The notes under the pieces are model-generated. The model ran no database searches. It was given only the letters and a program-made list of their open reading frames with translations, and was not told the origin of the DNA. From NCBI GenBank assembly GCA_007121465.1, contig SKKL01000101.1:1-34976 (forward strand): 34,976 nucleotides of DNA, written 5' to 3'. A program made the translations under genes and the position numbers. Origin of the DNA: Acidimicrobiales bacterium. GTDB lineage: Bacteria > Actinomycetota > Acidimicrobiia > Acidimicrobiales > SKKL01. Of this stretch, positions 26,859-34,976 are shown in pieces (the stretch's first letter is position 1; the number at the start of each line of letters is the position of its first letter).

Positions 26859-27803
26859 ATGACCGTCCGAGCCCCCATGCGGCCCCCGAAGGCCAACGAA
26901 CCGTGCTGGTGTGGGAGCGGCACCAAGTTCAAGCGCTGCCACGGCGACTCGTCGATGCGGATCCGTCCGGGCACCCAGAGTCCGATGCGTGAGGTTCCCG
27001 CCCACATCGAACGGCCGCCCTATGCCGAGTCGGGCCGGGCCACTCGCCGTCCCGAGCCGCGGGTGAAGAGCCCCGACGTGATCGAGCGGATGCGCCGCAC
27101 CGGTCGCGCCGCCGCGAACGTGTTGGCCGAGACGGCGAGCCACATCCGCCCGGGGATCACCACCGACGAGCTCGATGCCATCGCCCACGACCTCTCGATC
27201 GCGGCGGACGCCTACCCCAGCCCCCTCAACTACCAGGGCTTCCCCAAGTCGTTGTGCACCTCGCTCAACGAGGTGATCTGCCACGGGATCCCCGACGACC
27301 GTCCGTTGCGCGACGGCGACATCGTGAACCTCGATGTGACGGTGTTTCGCGAAGGCGTCCACGGCGACACCGACGCCACCTTCCTCGTCGGCGACGTCGA
27401 CCCCGAGTCACGCCGCCTCGTCCGGGTCACCCGCGAATCGATGGAGAAGGGAATCGAGGCGGTCCGCCCGGGTCGTCCGATCTCCGACATCGGCCAGGCC
27501 ATCCAGGAGCACGCCGAGGCAGCGGGCTACGGCGTGGTCCGGGATTTCATCGGTCACGGAATCGGCGAGCAGTTCCACACCGACCTGCAGATCCCGCACT
27601 ACTACACGCCCCATGCCTCCACGATCATGGAGCCGGGCATGACCTTCACCATCGAGCCGATGATCACGATGGGGTCCTACCGCTTCAACCTGTGGCCCGA
27701 CGGATGGACCGCGGTCACCACCGACGGCCTGCGCACGGCCCAGTTCGAGCACACCATCCTCGTCACCGACGACGGCGTCGAGATCCTCACCCTCCCCGGC
27801 TGA
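26859..27803 (+). CDS. map: Type I methionyl aminopeptidase with N-terminal SEC-C zinc motif
   Basis: KANEPCWCGSGTKFKRCHGD (SEC-C); LNEVICHGIPDDRPLRDGDIVNLDVTVF, GHGIGEQFHTDLQIPHYY, EPGMTFTIEPMI. Confidence 0.94.
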   Translation: MTVRAPMRPPKANEPCWCGSGTKFKRCHGDSSMRIRPGTQSPMREVPAHIERPPYAESGRATRRPEPRVKSPDVIERMRRTGRAAANVLAETASHIRPGITTDELDAIAHDLSIAADAYPSPLNYQGFPKSLCTSLNEVICHGIPDDRPLRDGDIVNLDVTVFREGVHGDTDATFLVGDVDPESRRLVRVTRESMEKGIEAVRPGRPISDIGQAIQEHAEAAGYGVVRDFIGHGIGEQFHTDLQIPHYYTPHASTIMEPGMTFTIEPMITMGSYRFNLWPDGWTAVTTDGLRTAQFEHTILVTDDGVEILTLPG

Positions 27804-27822
27804 GCTATCGCCCGATCGGCGG

Positions 27823-29127
27823 TCAGTCGAGGTTGCGCAGGCGGGGGACGAACAGGAACGCCCCCATGGCGAGAGCGACGAGGGCGAGCGACGTGGCCCC
27901 GAGCGCGAACCGGGGTCCGGCGACGGCGGCGAGGATGCCGACGAGGAACGCGCCGAGCTGGGACAGGTTGAACTGCAGCATGTAGACGCTCATGACCCGC
28001 CCCCGGTAGGCATCCTCGACATAGGACTGGACGAGCACGTTCGACAGCGACTGGCGGGCGGCCTGTCCGAGGCCCATGAGCAGGAAGAACCCGGCCATCA
28101 TCATCACGCTGGTCGAGATGGCGAAGGCGAAGAAGAGCATGAGGCCCTGGAAGGCCGAACCGAGCAGGAACATGGCGCCCCGCCGTTCGGGTCTGAGGTT
28201 GGCGACCACGAGCGAGCCGACGAGCGACCCGACGCCGCTGATGGACAGCAGGATCCCCTGGGCGTCGGCGCCCGCGTCGAGGACGTCCTGGACGAAGCCG
28301 CCGAGCAGGAACATGTAGGGCATGGCGGTGATGACCACCAGCACGTTGATGCCGATCAGGGGCCCGATGACCGGGCTGTGGACGATGTAGTCCACCCCGT
28401 CGCGGATGTTGCGCAGCGCCGCCCGAGCCTCGCCCCGGATGCTGCCCGCCGACACCGTCTCGCGGTAGACCTCGGGCACCCGGATGAGGAAGAGTCCGGC
28501 GAAGAGGTAGAGCCCGGCCATCAGGAAGTAGACCCACGCCGCGCCGAGGCCTTCGAAGATGAACCCGCCGAGCGCCGGAGCGATGAGCCGCATGGAGTTC
28601 ATGCCCGAGGCGTTCAGCGCCACCGCGTTCATGAGCTGATCCTTCGGCACCAGCGAGGGGAGCATCGCCTGGCGCGACGGCATCATCAGCGCCATCGAGG
28701 TGCCCTGGACCACGGCGGTGACGAGGAGCAGTTCGAAGGTCAACGCGTCGACGAACAGCAGGAACCCCACGGCCAGGGCGTTCGTGGCGTTGACGACCTG
28801 GCCGATCTGGATCACCAGCTTGCGGCGAGCGACCCGGTCGGCGATCGCCCCGCCGACCAGGGCAAGGGCGATCCCCGGCACGGCACTGGCGAGAGCGATG
28901 GTGCCGACCGCGGCGTAGGACCCGGTGAGCAGGAACGCCAGGTACGACCGGACGACCATCTGCATGTTCTGGGACGCCATCTGGCCGAGCATCGACAAGA
29001 AGAAGTCCCGGAACTCGGGAATCCGCAGCGACTGGAACGTGCGGGCGGCGGTGCGCCGACCTCGCCCACCGGTGGCCGGGGTCGGCGCGGGGGCCGGAGC
29101 GTCGGTCTTGGTGGAGTCGGTGTCGAT
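27823..29127 (-). CDS. MFS transporter (start codon unresolved)
   Basis: Multi-TM MFS sequence. In-frame coding IDTDSTKTDAPAPAPTPATGGRGRRTAARTFQSLRIPEFRDFFLSMLGQ continues upstream of the TTG at 28998 with no ATG/GTG/TTG before the upstream stop; end 29127 is an ATC codon. Confidence 0.8.
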   Translation of the reverse strand: MDTDSTKTDAPAPAPTPATGGRGRRTAARTFQSLRIPEFRDFFLSMLGQMASQNMQMVVRSYLAFLLTGSYAAVGTIALASAVPGIALALVGGAIADRVARRKLVIQIGQVVNATNALAVGFLLFVDALTFELLLVTAVVQGTSMALMMPSRQAMLPSLVPKDQLMNAVALNASGMNSMRLIAPALGGFIFEGLGAAWVYFLMAGLYLFAGLFLIRVPEVYRETVSAGSIRGEARAALRNIRDGVDYIVHSPVIGPLIGINVLVVITAMPYMFLLGGFVQDVLDAGADAQGILLSISGVGSLVGSLVVANLRPERRGAMFLLGSAFQGLMLFFAFAISTSVMMMAGFFLLMGLGQAARQSLSNVLVQSYVEDAYRGRVMSVYMLQFNLSQLGAFLVGILAAVAGPRFALGATSLALVALAMGAFLFVPRLRNLD

Positions 29128-29161
29128 GGTTCCAGAGTCTAACTAGTTCACCCGGTGAAAC

Positions 29162-30199
29162 TCACCCTTCGGGCAGATCAGCCATCTCGGCCAACGCCCG
29201 GGCGGCGGCGGCGAGCAACGGTTGAGCGAGGCACGCTCCGGTTCCCTCACCCAACCGGAGGTCGAGGTCGAGGAGCGGAACCAGACCGAGATGGTCAAGA
29301 GCCACGGTGGCCGCCGGCTCCCCCGAGCGGTGACCGGCAATGGCCCGGTCGGCGACCCCCGGGACGAGATTCTCTGCCGCGCACAGCGCGGCCAGGGCGA
29401 TGACCCCGTCGATCACGAACGGCACACGTCGGTGGGCCGCCTCGATGTAGTAGCCGGCCAAGGCCGCGATCTCGAGACCCCCGACCTCGGCGAGCAGCGC
29501 CATCGGCTCGTCGATGTGGCGAGCCCGTTCCAGCGCGGCCGCGACGAGCGAGCGCTTGTGGTCGATCCCACCCGCGGGCACACCGGCACCCGCGCCGGTC
29601 ACCGCCGAGGCATCGCCGCCGGTGATCGCCCCGATCACTGCGGCGGCGGCGGTGGTGTTGCCGATGCCCATCTCGCCGCCGATGAGGCAGTCGTGGCCGT
29701 CGTCGACGAGCTCGGCGGCGATCGTGGAGCCGACCGCCACCGCCGCAGCTGCCTCGTCTCGGCTCATCGCGGGGCCGGTGGAGAGGTCGGCCGTGCCGGG
29801 TCGGACCCGATGGAGGCGGATCCCCTCGGACGGCTCGTAGGGGGTGGCGATGCCCACGTCGACCACGACGGTCGGTGCGCCGATGGAGCGAGCGAAGGCG
29901 TTCACCGCGGCCGACCCCGCGGCCATGGTCTGAGCCATGGCGACGGTGATCTCGACCGGCCAGGCGCTCGCACCCGACGCGACGACTCCGTGGTCGGCAG
30001 CGAACACGGCCACCGCGGGGCGGTTCGGCGCCGACGGTGGGCACTGGCCGGTGATGCCCGCCAGCTGGACGGCGATGCCTTCGAGCCGTCCCAAGGAGCC
30101 GGGGGGCTTGGCCCGGGTCTCCCAACGAGCACGGGCCTCGGCCATGGCGTCGAGGTCGAGCGGATCGACGGTGGGGAGGGCATCGGTCGTGGCGTTCAT
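29162..30199 (-). CDS. cobT: Nicotinate-nucleotide--dimethylbenzimidazole phosphoribosyltransferase
   Basis: RWETRAKPPGSLGRLE, VFAADHGVVASGASAWP, GGEMGIGNTTAAAA, GYYIEAAHRRVPFVIDGVI. Confidence 0.95.
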   Translation of the reverse strand: MNATTDALPTVDPLDLDAMAEARARWETRAKPPGSLGRLEGIAVQLAGITGQCPPSAPNRPAVAVFAADHGVVASGASAWPVEITVAMAQTMAAGSAAVNAFARSIGAPTVVVDVGIATPYEPSEGIRLHRVRPGTADLSTGPAMSRDEAAAAVAVGSTIAAELVDDGHDCLIGGEMGIGNTTAAAAVIGAITGGDASAVTGAGAGVPAGGIDHKRSLVAAALERARHIDEPMALLAEVGGLEIAALAGYYIEAAHRRVPFVIDGVIALAALCAAENLVPGVADRAIAGHRSGEPAATVALDHLGLVPLLDLDLRLGEGTGACLAQPLLAAAARALAEMADLPEG

Positions 30200-31134
30200 C
30201 GTGTACTCCGGGTCGGGGTCATCTGGCGGACGGAACGGGATGCGAGCGCGGCGAGACCGCCGGCGATGAGAGCACCCGCGAGGGCGCGCTCGACGTGGTC
30301 GGCGAGCGTGACCGCCCGCGCTATGTCGGCCGGCCCGGGTCGTGGGCCGGACCCGAGAGCGGGACGAGACTCCGAGCGGTCTCCGTAGCGGAGCGGCCCC
30401 CCCAGCTCGACGCCCAGCGCGGCGGCGAAGGCGGCCTCCGCCACTCCCGCGTTGGGCGACGGATGGGCGGGAGCGTCGCGGCGGACCACGTCGAGCACGT
30501 GACGGGCCCGCCCGGGTCGAACGGCGGCGACGAGGGCCGCACAGGTCCGGGCCGGCACGAGATTGGCCGCGTCGTCGAGCCGGGCCGACGCCCATCCGAA
30601 CCGTTCGTAGCGAGAGCTGCGGTGGCCCACCATGGCGTCCATGGTGTTGATGGCGCGGTAGGCCCATGCCCCCGAAGCACCACCGAGGAGGCCCCAGAGA
30701 GCCGGTGCGACCACGGCATCGACGGAGTTCTCGGCCACCGATTCGATCACGGCGGCGGCGACACCCGACTCGTCGAGACCGGCGGGGTCCCGCCCGACGA
30801 GCGCAGGAAGCTGGCGGCGGGCACCCTCGAGGTCGCCACGAGCGAGGGTCGAGCCGATGCGAGAAGCCGTGGCCCGCAGTTCGCGTCCGGCACAGGAGAG
30901 GGCCACCGCGGCCGCGGTCGATCGGGCACACCGCCCCATGACGATGCCCGTGGTCACCCCGGCGGCCGTGTAGAGCACTCCCGTGCCACGGTCGTCGGCC
31001 CAGACCTGCTGTTCGATGGTCCCCATCAGCCGACCGAACCCCGCGACCGGGTGGACCTCACTCGGCGGTTCGCCGAACGCACGGTCGGCGACCAGGCCGG
31101 CGGCGACGGCCACGGCCCGTCCGGGGAGGCTCAT
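30196..31134 (-). CDS. cbiB: Adenosylcobinamide-phosphate synthase
   Basis: VADRAFGEPPSEVHPVAGFGRLMG, ESVAENSVDAVVAPALWGLLGGASGAWAYRAINTMDAMVGHRSSRYERFGWASARLDDAANLVPAR; ATGA overlap with cobT. Confidence 0.94.
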   Translation of the reverse strand: MSLPGRAVAVAAGLVADRAFGEPPSEVHPVAGFGRLMGTIEQQVWADDRGTGVLYTAAGVTTGIVMGRCARSTAAAVALSCAGRELRATASRIGSTLARGDLEGARRQLPALVGRDPAGLDESGVAAAVIESVAENSVDAVVAPALWGLLGGASGAWAYRAINTMDAMVGHRSSRYERFGWASARLDDAANLVPARTCAALVAAVRPGRARHVLDVVRRDAPAHPSPNAGVAEAAFAAALGVELGGPLRYGDRSESRPALGSGPRPGPADIARAVTLADHVERALAGALIAGGLAALASRSVRQMTPTRSTR

Positions 31135-31829
31135 GGTCGGACCGCCAGGACGACGAGGCCGACGGTCTCGGGCACGAGGATGGCGGCGCCGAGGACGTCG
31201 CCGGTGTAGCCGCCGAGCCGACGCACCGACCAGGCGACGATGAGCATTGCCGTGGCGACGCACGCGAGCACCGCCGTCGCTCCCCGGGCGCCGTCGGCCA
31301 CGGTGGCGAGGGCCAGAGCGGGAAGGAGGAACACGGCCGGCCAACGGGGCGCACCCTCGATGAGGACCTGGGCCAGCCCGCCCGGGCGGGCGTAGGCGAC
31401 CAGGGCGGGCACCACGGCGACGACGGTGCGGCTCGCCACCCACAGCGCCACGATGACCAGCACCTCGAGGGTCGGATCGGTGAAGGCGGCCCACCGGGTG
31501 AGGAGCACGACGATGACCGTGACCAGGGCGAATGCCCCGACGGTGGGGTCGGCCATCACCTCGAGACGGCGGGTCCGCTCCATGTGGGGCAACAGACCGT
31601 CGGCGGTGTCGGCGGTGCCGTCGAGGTGCAGCGCCCCCGTCACGACGAGGTCGACGGCGAGGACGAGCGCAGCGGCCAGGGCAGGGGTCCACCAGCGGTG
31701 GGTGCCGTCGTGAGCGAGAGCGACGACCGCGCCGATCAGGAGTCCGACCGCGGGGAACCAGACGAGCGAACGGGCATCGGGCGCCCGCCCCCGACCGAGG
31801 ATCGTGAGGAAGGACAAGGCAGCGATCAC
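31131..31829 (-). CDS. cobS: Adenosylcobinamide-GDP ribazoletransferase
   Basis: AALSFLTILGRG, GALHLDGTADTADGLLPHMERTRRLEVMADPTVGAFALVTV; GTG 31829 overlaps cobU stop, ATGA overlap with cbiB. Confidence 0.93.
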   Translation of the reverse strand: MIAALSFLTILGRGRAPDARSLVWFPAVGLLIGAVVALAHDGTHRWWTPALAAALVLAVDLVVTGALHLDGTADTADGLLPHMERTRRLEVMADPTVGAFALVTVIVVLLTRWAAFTDPTLEVLVIVALWVASRTVVAVVPALVAYARPGGLAQVLIEGAPRWPAVFLLPALALATVADGARGATAVLACVATAMLIVAWSVRRLGGYTGDVLGAAILVPETVGLVVLAVRP

Positions 31830-32353
31830 CGGGGGTCCCAACGATCGAGGTCGATCACGCGTCCGGCCACCACCAGAAGTGCCCGGTCGGCGAGCTCAGC
31901 AACGGCCTGGTTGAGCGAACCGAGGGCGTCGACATAGCGTCGGCCGAGCTCGGTCGGCGGGTGGACGGCGAGCCCGACCTCCTCGGAGACGACGACGGTC
32001 GGCGCCCGGCGGGCTCGGAGGGCGGCCAGGAGAGGGATGTGATCGGGTGCCAGGTCGGGGTCGAGGGTGATCCACGTCCCGAGCGAGTCGACGAGGACGA
32101 CACCCGGGGACCCCTCGAGGTGGCGGACCAGATCTGCAGCAGAACCGCATTCGAGGGTGGCCCAGTTGTCGGGTCGTAGGGCCTGGTGGGCGGCGATCCG
32201 GGCTCGGTGGTCGGCGTCGGTCGGATCGAGCCGGGCCGTGGCGATGTAGGTGACCCCAGCGGCCTGCCCCCCGCTGGCGGCCGCCGAGGTGGCGATGTCC
32301 TCGGCGATCCGAGACTTGCCCGAACGGGTCCCCCCGAGCACGAGGGTGATCAC
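31826..32353 (-). CDS. cobU: Adenosylcobinamide kinase / adenosylcobinamide-phosphate guanylyltransferase
   Basis: ITLVLGGTRSGKSRIAEDIA (P-loop), VTYIATARLDPTDADHRARIAAHQALR, VVVSEEVGLAVHPPTELGRRYVDALGSLNQAVAELAD. Confidence 0.95.
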   Translation of the reverse strand: MITLVLGGTRSGKSRIAEDIATSAAASGGQAAGVTYIATARLDPTDADHRARIAAHQALRPDNWATLECGSAADLVRHLEGSPGVVLVDSLGTWITLDPDLAPDHIPLLAALRARRAPTVVVSEEVGLAVHPPTELGRRYVDALGSLNQAVAELADRALLVVAGRVIDLDRWDPR

Positions 32354-32988
32354 CGGTCAGCCCCTGGGCGCGCTCCGGCCGCCACGGCACCGTGGACCGC
32401 GACCGCCAGGCGAGAGCCCCAGGTCGAGCGGGGGCCGGCGAAGTCCTCGACGGGCCCGTCTGCCGGCCAGGTGATCACCACCGCGTCACTGGCCGTTCCG
32501 GTGCCGGGGACCCCCGCCTCGAGAAGTGCCTGGGTCTTGGCCTCGGTGAGGGTGATCACCGCGTTGACCGCGGCGGCCTCGGTGAGGGCGACCGGCATCT
32601 GGGCGACGATGTTGATCGTTCCCGGGTGCCAGGGAGTGAAGCCGCCAGCGGGGTCGGCCGCCCACGTCGGTTTGGTGATGCCCACGGTGGCGTCCACCGC
32701 CACTCCCTCGCGGCGTTCGGCCCGGACTCGTCCGACCTTCGCGGCGGTGAACAGGACCACGCCGTCGCCATTCAGCCCCAGCTCCTCCACGATCTCGGCG
32801 GCATGATCCTCGAGGTCGACCCGGACGTAGTCGAGCTCGACCCCGACATTGAGCACCCAGCGAACCCGACGGCGACCGCCACCGACCGGAGCCGAGCTGA
32901 CGACCTCGACCGGAGCGGGCCACTCCCAACACAGGGCACCTCGCGGCGCACTGGAGGGATGGTGGAGACAGGCGGCGGCGATCACCAT
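32350..32988 (-). CDS. cbiZ: Adenosylcobinamide amidohydrolase (CbiZ)
   Basis: RWVLNVGVE..., GITKPTWAADPAG...HPGTINIVAQMPVALTEAAAVNAVITLTEAKTQALLEAGVPGTGTASDAVVITWP...FAGPRSTWGSRLAVAVHGAV; overlaps at both ends. Confidence 0.85.
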   Translation of the reverse strand: MVIAAACLHHPSSAPRGALCWEWPAPVEVVSSAPVGGGRRRVRWVLNVGVELDYVRVDLEDHAAEIVEELGLNGDGVVLFTAAKVGRVRAERREGVAVDATVGITKPTWAADPAGGFTPWHPGTINIVAQMPVALTEAAAVNAVITLTEAKTQALLEAGVPGTGTASDAVVITWPADGPVEDFAGPRSTWGSRLAVAVHGAVAAGARPGADR

Positions 32989-34496
32989 CCGGGCCCCTCC
33001 CCCGGGCGGGCGGCACCCGCTGCGACTGCGGTGAGACGATCCAGATCGAGGTGATCTCCCAGCCAGTCGGCCAACCGGTCGTGGTGATCGTCGAGCGCGT
33101 CGGCGTACCGACGGGGAGCCGGCCGGTAGAGACGGCCCCGCCGCCGGGCGACCTCGGCGAGCAGAGACGCCCGCCACCCGTCGCCGTCGAGGACACCGTG
33201 GAGGCTGGTTCCCCGCACCCGTCCGGTCGGGCCGACCGCTCCCTCCGGCCCGTCATCGAGGTGGACCCACGGACGGGTCGACTCGGTGGGACGCCCCAGG
33301 CGCATCTGATAGCCCTCGACCGGGAAGTCACCGATCATGCCGCTCGATCGGCACAGGATCTTGGGAGCGGAGAACGTGGTGTCGACGTCGAGGTGGCCGA
33401 GCCCCTCCACCATGCCGACGCGGGACTCGATCGGGTCGTCGATGCACCGTCCGAGCATCTGGTAGCCGGCACAGATCCCGAGGACGTCGGGGCCAGCCGG
33501 ATCGTCGATGGCCTGGCGCAGAGACCGATCGAACGCCTGCTGACGTAACCAGCGGAGGTCGTCGACGGTGGCGCGGCTACCGGGGAGGACGATCAGGTCG
33601 GCTCCGGTGAGATCGGAGGGACGGCGCGCCCACCTCAACTCGACGTCGGGTTCGATCCGAAGCGGGTCGAGGTCGGAGGGGTTGGCGACCCGCGGGAGAC
33701 GCACCACCATCACGCGGACGGGTCGCTGAGCGGTCGCCTCGGAGCGGGACCCGCTGTCGATCGCATCGAGGTCGAGAGAGTCCTCGACCCCGAGCATCGG
33801 TTCGTCCCCCAGGTGGGGCAGGACTCCGAGCACCGGGACACCGTTGCGGGCTTCGAGGTCGGCGATACCGGAGGCGAGCAGCTCCGGGTCACCCCGGAAC
33901 CGGTTGAACACCACTCCGGCGACCTGGGCCCGTAGGGCGTCGGGGAGAAGGTCGAGCGTGCCGTGGGCCGACGCGAACGCCCCACCCCTGTCGATGTCGA
34001 CGACGAGGATGGCGGGAATCCCAGCGGCCGCCGCGAGGGGGAGGTTCACCAGGTCGCGGTGCAACAGGTTGATCTCGGCGGCTCCTCCGGCACCCTCGGC
34101 GACGACCCACGAGTGGTCGGTCCGCAGCGAGTCGAGCGCCTCGAGGACCACCGGCCGCAGCTCGGTGGCGGTCCGCCCGTAGTCCCGTGCGTCGGTGGTG
34201 GTCACCTCCTCGCCGAGCACCACGAGGTGGCTGCGCCGGTCCGAGGAGGGCTTGAGGAGCACCGGGTTCATCCGTCGATCGGTGTCGATACCGGCCGCGT
34301 GGGCCTGGGTGGCCTGGGCCCGGGCGATCTCGCCACCGTCGGGGGTCACCGCCGCGTGGTTGGACATGTTCTGGGCCTTGAACGGAGCGACGCCGCGACC
34401 CTGGCGACGCCAGGCCCGGCACAACGCGGCGGCGACGGTCGACTTCCCCGCCCCGGAGGTGGCACCCACGATGAGGAGCGCTCCCGACCCGCTCAC
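32982..34496 (-). CDS. cobQ: Cobyric acid synthase
   Basis: LLIVGATSGAGKSTVAAALCRAWRRQGRGVAPFKAQNMSNHAAVTPDGGEIARAQATQAHAAGIDTDRRMNPVLLKPSSD, AGIPAILVVDIDRGGAFA, LGICAGYQMLGR. GTG start 34496. Confidence 0.94.
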   Translation of the reverse strand: MSGSGALLIVGATSGAGKSTVAAALCRAWRRQGRGVAPFKAQNMSNHAAVTPDGGEIARAQATQAHAAGIDTDRRMNPVLLKPSSDRRSHLVVLGEEVTTTDARDYGRTATELRPVVLEALDSLRTDHSWVVAEGAGGAAEINLLHRDLVNLPLAAAAGIPAILVVDIDRGGAFASAHGTLDLLPDALRAQVAGVVFNRFRGDPELLASGIADLEARNGVPVLGVLPHLGDEPMLGVEDSLDLDAIDSGSRSEATAQRPVRVMVVRLPRVANPSDLDPLRIEPDVELRWARRPSDLTGADLIVLPGSRATVDDLRWLRQQAFDRSLRQAIDDPAGPDVLGICAGYQMLGRCIDDPIESRVGMVEGLGHLDVDTTFSAPKILCRSSGMIGDFPVEGYQMRLGRPTESTRPWVHLDDGPEGAVGPTGRVRGTSLHGVLDGDGWRASLLAEVARRRGRLYRPAPRRYADALDDHHDRLADWLGDHLDLDRLTAVAAGAARPGEGPGW

Positions 34497-34552
34497 GACC
34501 GGGTGAGCCCGCCGGGAGCGAAGGTGGATCGTCGAGGTGTGGTGTTCGGCAT
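34493..34552 (-). CDS. Short upstream ORF in the cob leader, possibly coupled to cobQ
   Basis: ATG 34552: MPNTTPRRSTFAPGGLTRS*, GGGAG 6 nt upstream, stop TGA overlaps the cobQ GTG (GTGA). Confidence 0.4.
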   Translation of the reverse strand: MPNTTPRRSTFAPGGLTRS

Positions 34553-34640
34553 GGAGGGCTCCCGGGCGGTCGAGGAGGTGCTCGATCGGCAGGGCAGCCG
34601 GCCGAACCCACCCCAGGCCCTCGAGGGTCGTGGTTCGTTG

Positions 34641-34733
34641 CGGTTCGTAGCTCGACCGGGCTCGCCGACCCAGGGGCCGGACCACCGTTGCGGGACAGCG
34701 CCGGGTTCTCACCGGACTTCGTCTCCGAACCGG
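34641..34733 (-). ncRNA. Cobalamin riboswitch aptamer upstream of the cob operon
   Basis: Minus strand: CCGGTTCGGAGACGAAGTCCGGTGAGAACCCGGCGCTGTCCCGCAACGGTGGTCC...GGCGAGCCCGGTCGAGCTACGAACCG. GGTGAGAA-CCC and CTGTCCCGCAACGGT core motifs; CGGTTCG/CGAACCG closing stem. Confidence 0.85.
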
Positions 34734-34736
34734 CGG

Positions 34737-34976
34737 TCAGTCTGGCACACCATCCGGGGAGGAGCGGTCGAGGAACTCGGCGACGACGAGCCCAGGCGAG
34801 CGGCCGTCGGTACGCGCGAAGTGCGTACCGGCCGCCTCGGCCGCGCCCGCATCGACATCGGCGTCACCGACGAAGAGTGTGGCCGAGGGCTCGACGCCGA
34901 GGCGACGCATGGCCAGACGCAGCCCTCGGGGATCGGGCTTGGCCGCACCCACGTCGACCGAGGTGACCACGACCTC
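34737..34976 (-). CDS. HAD-family phosphatase, C-terminal part, truncated by right window edge
   Basis: GAAKPDPRGLRLAMRRLGVEPSATLFVGDADVDAGAAEAAGTHFARTDG; open through the window end. Confidence 0.85.
   Translation of the reverse strand, partial: EVVVTSVDVGAAKPDPRGLRLAMRRLGVEPSATLFVGDADVDAGAAEAAGTHFARTDGRSPGLVVAEFLDRSSPDGVPD

Noticed and set aside
30199-30931. N-terminal extension of the 29162-30931 ORF
   Set aside because: Arg/Gly-rich out-of-frame translation of cbiB; cobT begins at ATG 30199, overlapping the cbiB stop.
1-34976. CRISPR arrays, phage, transposon, toxin-antitoxin or retron elements
   Set aside because: No regularly spaced repeats, transposase, integrase, reverse transcriptase or TA-like gene pairs seen in the translations or by eye.

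Overview
34,976-bp high-GC window that looks like an ordinary actinobacterial chromosome segment (Acidimicrobiia-like; taxonomy is inference). Gene families were named by reading the supplied translations; no database search was run. Main content: (i) a truncated DUF222/13E12-type gene at the left edge, open on the minus strand and absent from the ORF track, followed by a frameshifted alpha/beta-hydrolase relic; (ii) an IclR / MmgE-PrpD cluster flanked by two type-B carboxylesterases, with a perfect IclR-type palindrome; (iii) VOC, methyltransferase, GNAT, GH13 glucosidase, flavin amine oxidase and SDR genes; (iv) a divergent MBL-hydrolase / LuxR-type regulator pair with a 27-bp perfect palindrome between them; (v) DsbA-like, thioredoxin and ferric-reductase-like genes with a CsoR/CstR-like box; (vi) glyA behind a clear ZTP (pfl) riboswitch; (vii) acyl-CoA synthetase, a ferredoxin reductase/ferredoxin pair, a membrane-anchored molybdopterin oxidoreductase, amidase, SEC-C methionine aminopeptidase and an MFS transporter; (viii) a compact cobalamin riboswitch, a short upstream ORF, and a fully overlapping cobQ-cbiZ-cobU-cobS-cbiB-cobT operon; (ix) a truncated HAD phosphatase at the right edge. 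No CRISPR array, phage, transposase or convincing new defence system was seen. The most interesting signals are regulatory: the riboswitch-uORF-cob relay, the MBL/LuxR palindrome, the CsoR-like box before thioredoxin, overlapping antiparallel glyA/acyl-CoA synthetase promoters, a cupredoxin-like lipoprotein with a greatly expanded Cys-His loop, an MFS gene without a canonical start codon, and a repeated TAnnnT-N6-ATG leaderless layout.
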